Source of the DNA: Pseudomonas mucidolens
GTDB taxonomy: Bacteria; Pseudomonadota; Gammaproteobacteria; Pseudomonadales; Pseudomonadaceae
Assembly: GCF_900106045.1 (NCBI RefSeq)
Contig: NZ_LT629802.1
Coordinates: 5,208,001-5,272,000, forward strand
Length of the DNA stretch: 64,000 nt
Direction of reading: 5' to 3'
Part shown: piece after piece, positions 47,807 to 57,447 of the stretch
Position numbering within the stretch: position 1 is the first letter of the stretch
How the letters are laid out: every line of letters begins with the position of its first letter
Translations under genes and position numbers: made by a program
The notes under the pieces: model-generated
What the model was told of the DNA's origin: nothing
What the model saw: the letters and a program-made list of their open reading frames with translations, nothing else
Database searches by the model: none

Positions 47807-49105
47807 ATGCCCGAATACGTCAATTGGCTTCGTCACGCTTCCCCTTACATCAATGCCCACCGCGACTGCACCTTTGTGGTCATGCTGCCGGGTGATGGTG
47901 TGGACCATCCGAACTTCGGCAATATCGTCCACGACCTGGTGCTGCTCCACAGCCTGGGCGTGCGGCTGGTGCTGGTCCACGGTTCGCGCCCGCAAATCGA
48001 AACCCGCCTCGCGGCGCGCGGCCTGACCCCGCATTACCACGAAGGAATGCGCATCACCGATGCCGCGACCCTGGAGTGCGTGATCGACGCGGTGGGCCAT
48101 CTGCGCATAGACATCGAAGCGCGCCTGTCGATGGACATGGCGTCATCGCCGATGCAGGGCTCACGCCTGCGGGTCGCCAGTGGCAATCTGGTGACCGCGC
48201 GGCCTATCGGCGTGCTGGACGGCATCGACTATCACCACACCGGCGAAGTGCGCCGGGTCGACCGCAAGGGCATCAATCGTCTGCTGGATGAGCGTTCCAT
48301 CGTGTTGTTGTCTCCCTTGGGCTACTCACCGACCGGGGAAATTTTCAACCTGGCCTGTGAGGATGTCGCGACCCGTGCGGCGATTGATCTGGGGGCAGAC
48401 AAGCTGCTGTTGTTTGGCGCCGATCTGGGCCTGATCGACGAAAATGACCGGTTGGTGCGTGAATTGCGCCCGCAGCAGGTACCGGCGCATTTGCAGCGCC
48501 TTGGCAGCAACTATCAGGCCGAATTGCTGGATGCCGCCGCCCAGGCGTGCCGGGGTGGCGTGGGCCGCAGCCATATCGTCAGTTATGTCGAGGACGGGGC
48601 TCTGCTCACCGAGCTGTTTACCCGGGACGGCGGTGGCACCCTGGTGGCTCAGGAACAATTCGAACTGGTACGCGAGGCAGCGATTGAAGACGTCGGTGGC
48701 TTGCTGGACTTGATCAGTCCGTTGGAAGAACAGGGCATTCTGGTGCGCCGCTCCCGGGAAGTGCTGGAACGCGAAATCGAGCAGTTCAGTGTGGTGGAAC
48801 GCGAAGGCATGATCATCGCCTGTGCCGCGTTGTATCAGATCGCCGAGTCGGACGCCGGCGAGTTGGCATGCCTGGCGGTCAACCCGGAGTATCGTCACGG
48901 CGGGCGTGGTGATGAGTTGCTCGAACGTATCGAGACCCGTGCTCGCGCCCAAGGCTTGAAGACGCTATTCGTGCTGACGACGCGCACTGCCCACTGGTTC
49001 CGCGAGCGGGGCTTTGTGCCCAGCAGCGTGGATCGCCTGCCGTCCGCCAGGGCTTCGTTGTACAACTTCCAGCGCAACTCGAAAATCTTCGAAAAAGCCT
49101 TGTAA
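47807..49105 (+). CDS. argA: amino-acid N-acetyltransferase (N-acetylglutamate synthase)
   Basis: A 432-residue enzyme that makes N-acetylglutamate, the first step of arginine synthesis. It has an N-terminal amino acid kinase-like domain (VVMLPGDGVDHPNFGNIVHDL, LVLVHGSRPQI) that binds arginine as feedback inhibitor, and a C-terminal GNAT domain (AALYQIAESDAGELACLAVN, YRHGGRGDELLERIE). It starts MPEYVNWLRHASPYINAHRD, the usual Pseudomonas form. Confidence 0.96.
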   Translation: MPEYVNWLRHASPYINAHRDCTFVVMLPGDGVDHPNFGNIVHDLVLLHSLGVRLVLVHGSRPQIETRLAARGLTPHYHEGMRITDAATLECVIDAVGHLRIDIEARLSMDMASSPMQGSRLRVASGNLVTARPIGVLDGIDYHHTGEVRRVDRKGINRLLDERSIVLLSPLGYSPTGEIFNLACEDVATRAAIDLGADKLLLFGADLGLIDENDRLVRELRPQQVPAHLQRLGSNYQAELLDAAAQACRGGVGRSHIVSYVEDGALLTELFTRDGGGTLVAQEQFELVREAAIEDVGGLLDLISPLEEQGILVRRSREVLEREIEQFSVVEREGMIIACAALYQIAESDAGELACLAVNPEYRHGGRGDELLERIETRARAQGLKTLFVLTTRTAHWFRERGFVPSSVDRLPSARASLYNFQRNSKIFEKAL

Positions 49106-49543
49106 AACCCCAGCCACGATAGGGACGAGCCCCGCGTCCCTGCCGCTGGTGTGCTTCTGCTCGCCCACAAAACCTCCCCGCGACCCGCGCCAAATAGTGC
49201 GGCAACACGTACATTTGAAAAAAATGTGAGCGATCCGAAAACTGTAACAAATTGACGAAAGGATGCGCGTTTGGCCATGATGGTGTCGCGTTTTTGATCG
49301 TGAGTGACGTATGCAGCAGTGCATTCACGCGAAGCGATCTAAAAAACGGCCAAAAAATACCCTTCAGAAATCAGCGTATGGCGCGATACCCCATTGCGGG
49401 CCTATCGTCTCATGGTGTGCCTTATTCCTGAATTGAATGAAAAAGAGCGGAATTATTCCTTTCGGAAGTATGGAAGTCTTATTACCCTGCAAGGACCCAA
49501 TAAACGGTGATTAGACGAAGGTCGTAGACACTCATGCTTACGA
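49106..49543. other. intergenic region between argA and the porin gene
   Basis: About 440 bases without a supported gene. AGGGACG and CGTCCCT near 49120-49141 form a hairpin after argA with no T run. The rest becomes AT-richer toward the porin promoter. Short open frames on the minus strand have no recognisable features. Confidence 0.5.
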
Positions 49544-49573
49544 TTGACTTGTCAGTCACTATCTGGCGCTAAT
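49544..49573 (+). promoter_or_regulatory. candidate promoter and operator of the porin gene
   Basis: TTGACT (49544-49549) and GCTAAT (49568-49573) are 18 bases apart. The -35 overlaps an inverted repeat TGACT-TGTC-AGTCA (49545-49558) that could bind a regulator. Confidence 0.3.
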
Positions 49574-49647
49574 CGCGCATCTGTGGATCGAGGGCGTCAG
49601 ACCCGAGACCAAAGAACTACAAAAATTAGAAACGAGAGGAGCGGTAC

Positions 49648-50976
49648 ATGAAGAAGTCCACATTGGCGTTGGCTATTACGGTAGCTGCGTTGGCTCAGCA
49701 TGCTGGGGCAGCAGGCTTTATCGAAGACAGCAAGGCATCGGTGAGTTCCCGGACCTTGTATTTCAATAATGATCAGCGTGAAAACGGCGGGGCTGATCAG
49801 CGCGAAACGGCCACCGGCCTGAAGTTCAATTACCAGTCGGGTTTCACCCAAGGCACCGTTGGTTTTGGTATTGATGCTCAAGCACTCGTCGGTATTCACC
49901 TGGACGGAGGTCGCGGCCATCACCCGGACAATAACTCCTTCGTTCCAAGTGACACCGATGGTTCGGCTGTGAGCAACTGGAGCAGCGCGAGTGCCAACGT
50001 GAAGGCCCGCTTCTCCAAGACCGAAGCGCATCTGGGTGGCGCGCTGGCACCGAACCTGCCGATCCTGGTAGCGAGCGACGGTCGTCTGTTGCCACAGACC
50101 TTTGAAGGCGGCACGGTCACCTCCAAGGAAATCGACAATGTGACCTTCAACGCCGGTCAACTCGAGCATGCCACTGGCCGTGCCTCGAGCAACAGCACTG
50201 GCCTGTCGGTCAACGGCGCGACCCAGGAAAGCAACCAGTTCCGGTTTGGCGGCGCTGACTGGAAAGTCACCAAAGACCTGACGCTGCAGTACTACTACGC
50301 CAACCTGGAAGACTTCTATAAGCAACACTTCCTGGGCCTGGTTCACGTCTATCCGATCGCCGAAGGTCAATCGTTCAAGACCGACGTGCGCTACTTTGAC
50401 AGCAGCTCCGACGGCAAGAATGGTCAGGCTGGCTATCAGTTCAACAACAACGGCGGTTACGCGAAAGACGCTGGCGAGGTCAATAACAAGACCTGGAGCG
50501 CCATGTTCACTTACACCTTGGGTGGCAGTGCGTTCCTGTTGGGTCACCAGCGCGTCAACGATGATGGCGGTTTCGTCTGGTTGAACCAAGGCAGCGTGGT
50601 CGACGGCAATGGTCGTAACGAAGGTGCCGGTGGCTCGAGCTTCTACCTGTTCACCGATAGCATGATCAACTCCTTCGTACGTGCGGGTGAAAACACCACG
50701 TTCGGCCAATACTCCTATGACTTCGCGGCATTGGGCGTTCCAGGCTTGAAAACCTCGATTGCCTACCTGCATGGCGACAACATCAAAGCCAAGAACGGTG
50801 GCAGCGACCAGTCCGAGTGGGAGCGTGATATGCGCATTGACTACACCATTCAACAAGGCGCACTTAAAGGCTTTGGTACCACGTTGCGTCACGGTGTCTA
50901 CCGTGGCAGCGGCACCGGTATCAACGACCAGGATCAGACTCGCCTGATCTTCAACTACACCTACAGCTTCCTGTAA
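49648..50976 (+). CDS. OprD-family outer-membrane porin
   Basis: A 442-residue outer-membrane barrel with signal peptide MKKSTLALAITVAALAQHAGA. The mature N-terminus GFIEDSKASVSSRTLYFNND and the terminal LIFNYTYSFL match the OprD/OprE family of substrate-selective channels for amino acids and small carboxylates. It resembles the OprE/OprQ branch more than OprD itself, from memory. AGGAGCGGTAC precedes the ATG. The substrate is unknown; sulfonate genes follow but have their own promoter region. Confidence 0.9.
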   Translation: MKKSTLALAITVAALAQHAGAAGFIEDSKASVSSRTLYFNNDQRENGGADQRETATGLKFNYQSGFTQGTVGFGIDAQALVGIHLDGGRGHHPDNNSFVPSDTDGSAVSNWSSASANVKARFSKTEAHLGGALAPNLPILVASDGRLLPQTFEGGTVTSKEIDNVTFNAGQLEHATGRASSNSTGLSVNGATQESNQFRFGGADWKVTKDLTLQYYYANLEDFYKQHFLGLVHVYPIAEGQSFKTDVRYFDSSSDGKNGQAGYQFNNNGGYAKDAGEVNNKTWSAMFTYTLGGSAFLLGHQRVNDDGGFVWLNQGSVVDGNGRNEGAGGSSFYLFTDSMINSFVRAGENTTFGQYSYDFAALGVPGLKTSIAYLHGDNIKAKNGGSDQSEWERDMRIDYTIQQGALKGFGTTLRHGVYRGSGTGINDQDQTRLIFNYTYSFL

Positions 50977-50991
50977 GTCCGGTTGATAAAA

Positions 50992-51020
50992 AACCTCGCG
51001 CTATCGCGGGGTTTTTTTTG
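50992..51020 (+). terminator. terminator of the porin gene
   Basis: AACCTCGCG pairs with CGCGGGGTT around CTAT, followed by a long T run (51011-51019). One G-T pair is in the stem. Confidence 0.9.
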
Positions 51021-51050
51021 GGGTGGATTTCTATATTTCTTTTTGATCTA

Positions 51051-51068
51051 AATAAATCGATATTTATT
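51051..51068. promoter_or_regulatory. AT-rich inverted repeat upstream of lsfA
   Basis: AATAAAT-CGAT-ATTTATT is a perfect 7-base inverted repeat about 65 bases before lsfA in a very AT-rich stretch. It may be the site of the sulfate-starvation regulator (CysB type) controlling the ssu run. No family consensus was matched. Confidence 0.35.
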
Positions 51069-51132
51069 CTTTTTAATTTGTTTTTGTCGCAGGCACAGTA
51101 GGCTCTATAAGCACTTCATCAGGAGCCAAACC

Positions 51133-51771
51133 ATGAGCCTCAGACTGGGTGATATCGCCCCCGACTTCGAACAGGATTCCAGCGCCGGCAAGATTCGTTT
51201 TCACCAGTGGCTGGGCGATAGCTGGGGCGTACTGTTTTCCCATCCGGCGGACTTCACGCCGGTCTGCACCACTGAGCTGGGCTTCACCGCCAAGCTCAAG
51301 GACGAATTTGCCCGGCGCAGCGTCAAGGCCATCGCCTTGTCCGTGGACCCGGTGGACTCCCATCACAAGTGGATCGAAGACATCAACGAAACCCAAGGCA
51401 CCGTCGTCAACTTCCCGATTCTGGCCGATGCCGACCGAAAGGTCTCCGATCTGTATGACCTGATCCACCCGAACGCCAGTGACACGCTCACGGTGCGCTC
51501 GCTGTTCGTGATCGATCCGCACAAAAAGATTCGCCTGACCATTACCTACCCGGCCAGCACGGGCCGTAACTTCCACGAAATTCTGCGGGTCATTGATTCG
51601 CTGCAACTGACCGACCACTACAAAGTCGCGACCCCGGCCAACTGGCAGGACGGTGATGAAGTGGTGATCGTGCCGTCGCTCAAGGACGAGGAGGAAATCA
51701 AACAGCGTTTTCCCAAGGGGTATCGGGCGGTGAAACCTTATCTGCGGCTTACCCCCCAACCCAATCGCTAA
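51133..51771 (+). CDS. lsfA: 1-Cys peroxiredoxin, sulfate-starvation type
   Basis: A 212-residue cytosolic peroxidase of the Prx6 class. The peroxidatic cysteine is C45 in PADFTPVCTTE, and no second resolving cysteine is seen. It begins MSLRLGDIAPDFEQDSSAGK. LsfA is induced in pseudomonads growing on organosulfur sources and lies just upstream of ssuE in P. putida, as here. It may detoxify peroxide made by the FMNH2 monooxygenase SsuD. Confidence 0.92.
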   Translation: MSLRLGDIAPDFEQDSSAGKIRFHQWLGDSWGVLFSHPADFTPVCTTELGFTAKLKDEFARRSVKAIALSVDPVDSHHKWIEDINETQGTVVNFPILADADRKVSDLYDLIHPNASDTLTVRSLFVIDPHKKIRLTITYPASTGRNFHEILRVIDSLQLTDHYKVATPANWQDGDEVVIVPSLKDEEEIKQRFPKGYRAVKPYLRLTPQPNR

Positions 51772-51819
51772 GGCGCGCCACGTCGCGAACCGCTGACACG
51801 TGCTCAAGGAATTTCATAC

Positions 51820-52413
51820 ATGCTGGTTGTAACACTTGGTGGCAGTCCCAGCCAACGCTCCCGCTCCGGGGTGCTGCTGGATCATTCCCGACGCTGGTTG
51901 CAGCAACAAGGTGTCGAAGTGGTGAGTTATCGGGTACGGGACTTCCCGGCCGAGGACTTGCTGCATGCACGTTTCGACAGCCCGAAAGTCCTCGACCTGT
52001 TGCAGCAAGTGGCCAACGCCGATGGCTTGCTGATTGCCACGCCGGTATACAAGGCATCGTTTTCTGGCGCGCTGAAAAGCATTCTCGACCTGCTGCCCGA
52101 GCGTGCGCTGGCGCACAAGGTTGTATTGCCCATGGCCACGGGCGGCAGCATTGCGCACATGCTGGCGGTGGACTACGCGTTGAAGCCGGTGCTGTCGGCC
52201 TTGAAAGCCCAGGAGTTGCTTCATGGGATTTTCGCCGAAGACAGCCAGATCGCTTATGGCGAAGGCAGTCAACAGGCGCAATTGGTGCCGGTGCTCGAGC
52301 AACGCTTGAGCGAAGCCCTGGAGCAGTTCTACAGCGCGTTGGCCCGTCGCCCGAAACCACTTGATCCGCACGTGTTGAATGAACGTTTGTTGAGTGCTCG
52401 CTGGAGCATTTGA
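51820..52413 (+). CDS. ssuE: NAD(P)H-dependent FMN reductase
   Basis: A 197-residue flavodoxin-like enzyme that supplies FMNH2 to SsuD. It starts [20 protein letters not shown] with the phosphate-binding loop GSPSQRSRS, and [20 protein letters not shown] is the characteristic FMN-binding segment. It is 48 bases after lsfA and begins the ssu operon proper. Confidence 0.93.
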   Translation: MLVVTLGGSPSQRSRSGVLLDHSRRWLQQQGVEVVSYRVRDFPAEDLLHARFDSPKVLDLLQQVANADGLLIATPVYKASFSGALKSILDLLPERALAHKVVLPMATGGSIAHMLAVDYALKPVLSALKAQELLHGIFAEDSQIAYGEGSQQAQLVPVLEQRLSEALEQFYSALARRPKPLDPHVLNERLLSARWSI

Positions 52414-52504
52414 GCCGTACCCTGATTCAGTAACCCTCACCTTACTCAGCCGCCAACGGCCAAGCAGGTGCAGCCAGAACCCTTATCGCTATTTGGAGAG
52501 CGCC

Positions 52505-53473
52505 ATGCGCACTGTCATCTTGCGTCGGGGACTGGTCGCGCTGTTTGCCGCGGCTGTGTCCTTTGGCGTCATTGTTCAAGCACAAGCGGCCGAGACCCTG
52601 CGTATCGGCTATCAGAAATACGGCACGCTGGTGCTGCTCAAGGTAAAAGGCACGCTGGAAAAACGCCTGGCCGAACAGGGCGTTCAAGTGCAATGGACCG
52701 AGTTTCCTGGCGGTCCGCAGTTGCTGGAAGGGCTGAATGTCGGCTCGATCGACTTTGGTGTGACCGGCGAAACGCCCCCGGTCTTCGCCCAGGCAGCCGG
52801 CGCCGATCTGCTCTACGTCGCCTATGAACCGCCTGCGCCCACCAGCGAGGCAATCCTGGTACCCAAGGCGTCGCCGATCACCTCGGTGCAGGGCCTCAAG
52901 GGCAAAAAAGTCGTCCTCAACAAAGGTTCCAACGTGCATTACCTGCTGGTGCGCGCCCTGGAGGATGCCGGCCTGAAATATACCGACGTACAGACTGTAT
53001 TCCTGCCCCCCGCTGATGCTCGCGCCGCCTTCGAGCGTGGCAGTGTCGACGCCTGGGTCATCTGGGATCCGTACCAGGCGGCCGCCGAGCAGCAGCTGCA
53101 GGCCCGCACCCTGCGTGACGGCAGCGGCCTCGCCGATAACCATCAGTTCTACCTGGCCACTCGGCCTTACGCCGAAAAACACCCGGAGGTGGTCAAGGCG
53201 CTGGCGGAAGAAGTGCGCGCCGTCGGCGATTGGGCCAAGGCCAACCCGCAAGAGGTAACCGCCCAAGTTGCCCCGCTGCTCGGCCTGCCGATCGATGTCA
53301 CCCTGACTTCGATGCAGCGCCAAGGCTTCGGTGCGTTGTTCCTGACCCCGGAAGTGATCGCGGCGCAGCAGAAAATCGCCGACAGCTTCTACCAACTCAA
53401 ATTGATCCCCAAGCCCTTGAGCATCAAGGACGTGATCTGGACGCCACCTGCGTCCGTTGCCAAAGCGCCGTAA
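52505..53473 (+). CDS. ssuA: sulfonate ABC transporter periplasmic binding protein
   Basis: A 322-residue secreted protein. The signal peptide [20 protein letters not shown] ends at about QAQAAE; the mature part begins [40 protein letters not shown] is typical of SsuA/NMT1-like sulfonate receptors. The ATG at 52505 is preceded by GGAGAGC. It feeds the SsuBC transporter encoded three genes later. Confidence 0.93.
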   Translation: MRTVILRRGLVALFAAAVSFGVIVQAQAAETLRIGYQKYGTLVLLKVKGTLEKRLAEQGVQVQWTEFPGGPQLLEGLNVGSIDFGVTGETPPVFAQAAGADLLYVAYEPPAPTSEAILVPKASPITSVQGLKGKKVVLNKGSNVHYLLVRALEDAGLKYTDVQTVFLPPADARAAFERGSVDAWVIWDPYQAAAEQQLQARTLRDGSGLADNHQFYLATRPYAEKHPEVVKALAEEVRAVGDWAKANPQEVTAQVAPLLGLPIDVTLTSMQRQGFGALFLTPEVIAAQQKIADSFYQLKLIPKPLSIKDVIWTPPASVAKAP

Positions 53474-53498
53474 TTCGCCTTTTTCAGGAGACAACTCC

Positions 53499-54647
53499 AT
53501 GAGCCTCAATATTTTCTGGTTCCTGCCCACCCATGGTGATGGCCATTACCTTGGCACCACTGAAGGCGCGCGCGCCGTCGATCATGGTTATTTGCAGCAA
53601 GTGGCCCAGGCGGCGGACCGCTTGGGTTTTGGCGGCGTGTTGATTCCCACCGGACGCTCTTGCGAAGACTCGTGGCTGGTGGCCGCGTCGCTGATACCGG
53701 TGACCCAGCGCTTGAAATTTCTGGTTGCCCTGCGTCCCGGGATTATTTCTCCAACGGTGGCTGCGCGTCAGGCGGCGACCCTGGATCGACTCTCGGGTGG
53801 GCGGGCGCTGTTCAATCTGGTGACCGGTGGTGATCCTGAAGAACTGGCCGGTGACGGCTTGTTTCTCAGCCATGAAGAGCGGTATCAGGCGTCAGTGGAG
53901 TTCACCCGTATCTGGCGTCGGGTGCTGGAAGGCGAAACCGTGGATTACGACGGCCAGCACATCAGCGTCAAAGGCGCCAAGCTGCTCTATCCACCGGTCC
54001 AGCAACCGCGTCCGCCCCTGTACTTTGGTGGCTCGTCCGAAGCGGCCCAGGACCTGGCGGCCGAACAAGTGGAAATGGTCCTCACCTGGGGCGAACCACC
54101 GGAGGCCGTAGCGCAGAAGATCGAGCAGGTAAGGGCCAAGGCCGCGAAGCTGGGGCGCACCGTGCGCTTTGGCATACGCCTGCATGTCATCGTGCGCGAA
54201 ACCAATGATCAAGCCTGGAAAGCGGCTGACAAACTGATCTCCCATCTGGACGACGACACCATCGCCCGGGCCCAGGCTTCACTGGCGCGCTTTGACTCGG
54301 TTGGCCAGCAACGCATGGCGGCCTTGCATGGCGGCAGTCGCGACAACCTGGAAGTCAGCCCGAACCTGTGGGCCGGCGTTGGCCTGGTGCGCGGCGGCGC
54401 GGGAACTGCCCTGGTCGGTGATGGCCCGACGGTTGCGGCGCGAGTCAGGGAGTATGCAGACCTGGGCATCGATACCTTCATCTTCTCCGGTTATCCACAT
54501 TTGGAGGAGTCATATCGGGTGGCGGAGCTGCTCTTCCCACACCTGGATATCGAACGTCCCGAGTTGCCGAAAAGCGGTGGTTATGTCAGCCCGTTTGGCG
54601 AGATGGTAGCCAACGACATTCTTCCCAAAGCTGCGGCACAGAGCTGA
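53499..54647 (+). CDS. ssuD: FMNH2-dependent alkanesulfonate monooxygenase
   Basis: A 382-residue luciferase-like enzyme that cleaves alkanesulfonates to aldehyde and sulfite using FMNH2 from SsuE and oxygen. It starts [40 protein letters not shown] and [20 protein letters not shown] are diagnostic, and [20 protein letters not shown] is in the C-terminus. CAGGAG precedes the ATG at 53499. Confidence 0.97.
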   Translation: MSLNIFWFLPTHGDGHYLGTTEGARAVDHGYLQQVAQAADRLGFGGVLIPTGRSCEDSWLVAASLIPVTQRLKFLVALRPGIISPTVAARQAATLDRLSGGRALFNLVTGGDPEELAGDGLFLSHEERYQASVEFTRIWRRVLEGETVDYDGQHISVKGAKLLYPPVQQPRPPLYFGGSSEAAQDLAAEQVEMVLTWGEPPEAVAQKIEQVRAKAAKLGRTVRFGIRLHVIVRETNDQAWKAADKLISHLDDDTIARAQASLARFDSVGQQRMAALHGGSRDNLEVSPNLWAGVGLVRGGAGTALVGDGPTVAARVREYADLGIDTFIFSGYPHLEESYRVAELLFPHLDIERPELPKSGGYVSPFGEMVANDILPKAAAQS

Positions 54648-54654
54648 GGTTTTG

Positions 54655-55443
54655 ATGAGTATTCAACGCATTTCTCATCGACTGGCGCCGTGGGCCTTGC
54701 CGCTGCTGTTATTGGCGGTATGGCAGTTGTCGGTGTCGGCGGGTTGGCTGTCGACACGGATTCTGCCAGCGCCTGGCGCGGTGATCGAGGCCGCTATCAA
54801 CCTCGTGCGCAGCGGCGAAATATGGACACATCTGGCCATCAGTGGTTGGCGTGCCGGGCTGGGCTTTGTCATCGGCGGCGGGATCGGCTTGGCGCTGGGG
54901 TTTATCACTGGCCTGTCGAAGTGGGGCGAGCGTCTGCTGGACAGTTCGGTGCAGATGATTCGTAACGTGCCGCACCTGGCGCTGATTCCCTTGGTCATTC
55001 TGTGGTTCGGCATCGATGAAACGGCAAAGGTATTCCTGGTCGCGCTCGGCACGCTGTTTCCGATCTACCTCAACACTTACCACGGCATTCGTAACGTCGA
55101 TCCGGCACTGGTGGAAATGGCCCGCAGCTACGGCCTGTCCGGGTTCAGCCTGTTTCGCCAAGTGATCCTGCCGGGTGCCTTGCCATCGATTCTGGTGGGC
55201 GTGCGTTTTGCCCTGGGCTTTATGTGGTTGACGCTGATCGTGGCGGAGACCATCTCGGCCAGTTCCGGTATCGGTTACCTGGCGATGAATGCCCGGGAGT
55301 TCCTGCAAACCGATGTCGTGGTGCTGGCGATTGTGCTGTACGCCGTTCTTGGCAAGCTCGCAGACCTGGCGGCGCGTGGCCTGGAGCGAGTCTGGCTGCG
55401 CTGGCATCCGGCGTATCAAGTCAGTAAAGGAGGTGCGGCATGA
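54655..55443 (+). CDS. ssuC: sulfonate ABC transporter permease
   Basis: A 262-residue inner-membrane protein with six hydrophobic segments and the EAA loop [20 protein letters not shown] near residue 155. The ATG at 54655 is seven bases after the ssuD stop, with GAGG just before it. Its end overlaps the ATPase gene by four bases. Confidence 0.95.
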   Translation: MSIQRISHRLAPWALPLLLLAVWQLSVSAGWLSTRILPAPGAVIEAAINLVRSGEIWTHLAISGWRAGLGFVIGGGIGLALGFITGLSKWGERLLDSSVQMIRNVPHLALIPLVILWFGIDETAKVFLVALGTLFPIYLNTYHGIRNVDPALVEMARSYGLSGFSLFRQVILPGALPSILVGVRFALGFMWLTLIVAETISASSGIGYLAMNAREFLQTDVVVLAIVLYAVLGKLADLAARGLERVWLRWHPAYQVSKGGAA

Positions 55444-56246
55444 CGGCTCAACAACCTCCGCGCCTGTTGCGAGGCATCCCGCTGGCGGTGCGCCAGTTGC
55501 GCAAGTCATTCGGCACGCGCGAAGTGCTCAAGGGCATTGACCTGCATATTCCGGCAGGCCAGTTCGTGGCGGTGGTCGGCCGCAGTGGCTGTGGCAAAAG
55601 CACATTGTTGCGCTTGCTGGCCGGGCTGGATAACGCCAGTGGCGGCGAGCTGCTGGCCGGCTCCGGGGCACTGCATGAAGCGCTTGAAGACACGCGGTTG
55701 ATGTTCCAGGAGGCACGTTTGCTGCCGTGGAAAAAGATCATCGATAACGTTGGCCTGGGACTCAAGGGTAATTGGCGGCCTCAGGCGCTTGATGCCTTGG
55801 AAGCGGTCGGCCTCGCCGAGCGTGCCGATGAATGGCCCGCCGCCCTGTCCGGTGGGCAAAAGCAGCGCGTTGCCCTGGCGCGTGCGCTGATCCATCAACC
55901 ACGTTTGTTACTGCTGGACGAGCCCTTGGGTGCGCTGGACGCCCTGACTCGGATCGAAATGCAGCAACTGATTGAAAACCTGTGGCGCAAGCATGGCTTC
56001 ACCGTGCTGTTGGTAACCCACGACGTCAGCGAAGCCGTTGCTATCGCCGACCGGGTGATCCTGATCGAAGACGGCGAAGTCGGCCTCGACTTGCACATCG
56101 ACCTGCCGCGCCCACGGGTTCGTGGCTCGCACCGCCTTGCGGCCCTGGAAACCGAAGTACTTAACCGTGTGTTGTCGTTGCCTGGCACCCCGCCAGAGCC
56201 GGAACCTGTTTCACCGCTGCCTACGCAACTGCGTTGGGCTCAATAA
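55440..56246 (+). CDS. ssuB: sulfonate ABC transporter ATP-binding protein
   Basis: A 268-residue ATPase with Walker [10 protein letters not shown] near residue 50, signature [16 protein letters not shown] and Walker [16 protein letters not shown]. It energises uptake through SsuC. It overlaps ssuC by four bases (ATGA). Confidence 0.96.
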   Translation: MTAQQPPRLLRGIPLAVRQLRKSFGTREVLKGIDLHIPAGQFVAVVGRSGCGKSTLLRLLAGLDNASGGELLAGSGALHEALEDTRLMFQEARLLPWKKIIDNVGLGLKGNWRPQALDALEAVGLAERADEWPAALSGGQKQRVALARALIHQPRLLLLDEPLGALDALTRIEMQQLIENLWRKHGFTVLLVTHDVSEAVAIADRVILIEDGEVGLDLHIDLPRPRVRGSHRLAALETEVLNRVLSLPGTPPEPEPVSPLPTQLRWAQ

Positions 56247-56273
56247 CTCACTTGTCCCTGAAGGAAGAACACC

Positions 56274-56489
56274 ATGACTATTAAAGCCATCAACGTGCGT
56301 AACCAGTTCAAAGGCACCATCAAGGAGATCGTCGAAGGCGACGTGTTATCGGAAATCGATGTGCAGACCGCGTCCGGTATCGTCACGTCGGTGATCACCA
56401 CCCGCTCGGTCAAAGAGCTGGAATTGGTGATTGGCAGTGAGGTGATTGCGTTCGTGAAGTCGACCGAGGTGTCGATTGCCAAGTTGTAG
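56274..56489 (+). CDS. ssuF: molbindin-like TOBE domain protein
   Basis: A 71-residue single TOBE domain, MTIKAINVRNQFKGTIKEIV to VIAFVKSTEVSIAKL, the fold that binds molybdate or other oxyanions. SsuF closes the ssuEADCBF operon of P. putida and is needed there for good growth on some organosulfur compounds; the mechanism is unclear. It is 27 bases after ssuB. Confidence 0.93.
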   Translation: MTIKAINVRNQFKGTIKEIVEGDVLSEIDVQTASGIVTSVITTRSVKELELVIGSEVIAFVKSTEVSIAKL

Positions 56490-56549
56490 TTGCTGTTTCT
56501 GGTGAGGGTTGCGGGGGGCTATGGTGTCCTCCGCGCCGGGGGCGGCGCC

Positions 56550-56662
56550 CTGTAGGAGCGAGGGGGTGCCTAGCCCTTGCTCGCGAAGATCGTTAACGAT
56601 GGCGCGGGAAATCTGGCCCCCGAGGCGATCTCAGGTTTTTCGCGAGCAAGCTCGCTCCTACA
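56550..56662. repeat. REPIN, GAGCGAG family, with an insertion in the left REP
   Basis: The right arm GCGAGCAAGCTCGCTCCTAC is intact. The left arm reads TGTAGGAGCGAG, then about 13 extra bases, then CTTGCTCGCGAAG. The spacer GATCGTTAACGATGGCGCG resembles those at 26381 and 63611. The right end overlaps the stop codon of the convergent TetR gene. Confidence 0.85.
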
Positions 56663-57293
56663 GCACCCGCTTGGGCAAAAACGCCGGCAGATAGAGTCCC
56701 ACATACGCATCGAACACCCGCATTCCTTCCTCCGCCATGCGCGGCGTGATCTGCCCGTGCTGATGCACTGAGCGCGCATACACGCGGTCGCTCAACTCCA
56801 GCGCCAGGGCAAACACATCGACATCGGACGGCAACGTCGGCACTTCAAAATGGCGGTTGAATACGGCCAGCATCAGATCGCCCAATTCCAGATCATGCTG
56901 GCGGTCCGCCTGGGTCACTTCGGTAAGGCCATGCTGGGCAAGGATCAACTGGCGGGCGGCGGCGTCCTTGCTGTAGATGGTCAGCATGCGCAACTCGACC
57001 ACGCGAGAAAGGTCGCGCCAGTGCTGGATTTTGTCGTGATCGATGGGCGCCTGCAGGGCTGCGCGGAAGGCCGCATGGACGTCGGCGGTCAGCGCTTCCA
57101 GCAAGGCCGGCACGCTGGCGAAAAAGTGATACACCGACGACGGTGGAATCTGTGCGCGCTCAGCCACGCTATAGATCGACAAGCTGCCCACGCCTTCGGC
57201 GGCCAGCAAGGTGCGGGCGGCGTCGAGTATCGCGTCGATCCGGGCCTGGCTGCGGGCGCGGGGTTTGCGAGGGGCGGTGGGGCGGGATGTCAT
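56658..57293 (-). CDS. TetR/AcrR family transcriptional regulator
   Basis: A 211-residue repressor-type protein. The N-terminal helix-turn-helix domain is ARSQARIDAILDAARTLLAA, then VGSLSIYSVAERAQIPPSSV and YHFFASVPALLEAL. The C-terminal ligand domain is not recognisable. Its last codons LPKRVL and TAG stop are formed by the edge of a REP element. It lies between ssuF and spuI, convergent with the former. The target genes are not evident. Confidence 0.88.
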   Translation of the reverse strand: MTSRPTAPRKPRARSQARIDAILDAARTLLAAEGVGSLSIYSVAERAQIPPSSVYHFFASVPALLEALTADVHAAFRAALQAPIDHDKIQHWRDLSRVVELRMLTIYSKDAAARQLILAQHGLTEVTQADRQHDLELGDLMLAVFNRHFEVPTLPSDVDVFALALELSDRVYARSVHQHGQITPRMAEEGMRVFDAYVGLYLPAFLPKRVL

Positions 57294-57397
57294 TGAAGTC
57301 TCCTACAAGGCAGCGCGCATTGTATGAGCAGGAAACGGTGTTGTCTGCCAGGGCCTCATCGGGAGCAAGCGTGGTCTTCCGGAATAAACCCATAAAA

Positions 57398-57430
57398 AAA
57401 CGCCGCCGACCCAAGTCAGCGGCGTTCCTT
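57398..57430 (-). terminator. terminator of spuI
   Basis: ACGCCGC (57400-57406) pairs with GCGGCGT (57419-57425). On the minus strand the stem is followed by seven T residues. Confidence 0.88.
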
Positions 57431-57447
57431 TTAGCGGGAGCAAGCGC

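Noticed and set aside
49360..49400. A sigma-54-like sequence (ATGGCGCGATACCCCATTGC) before the porin gene
   Set aside because: The GG to GC spacing is not the required ten bases.
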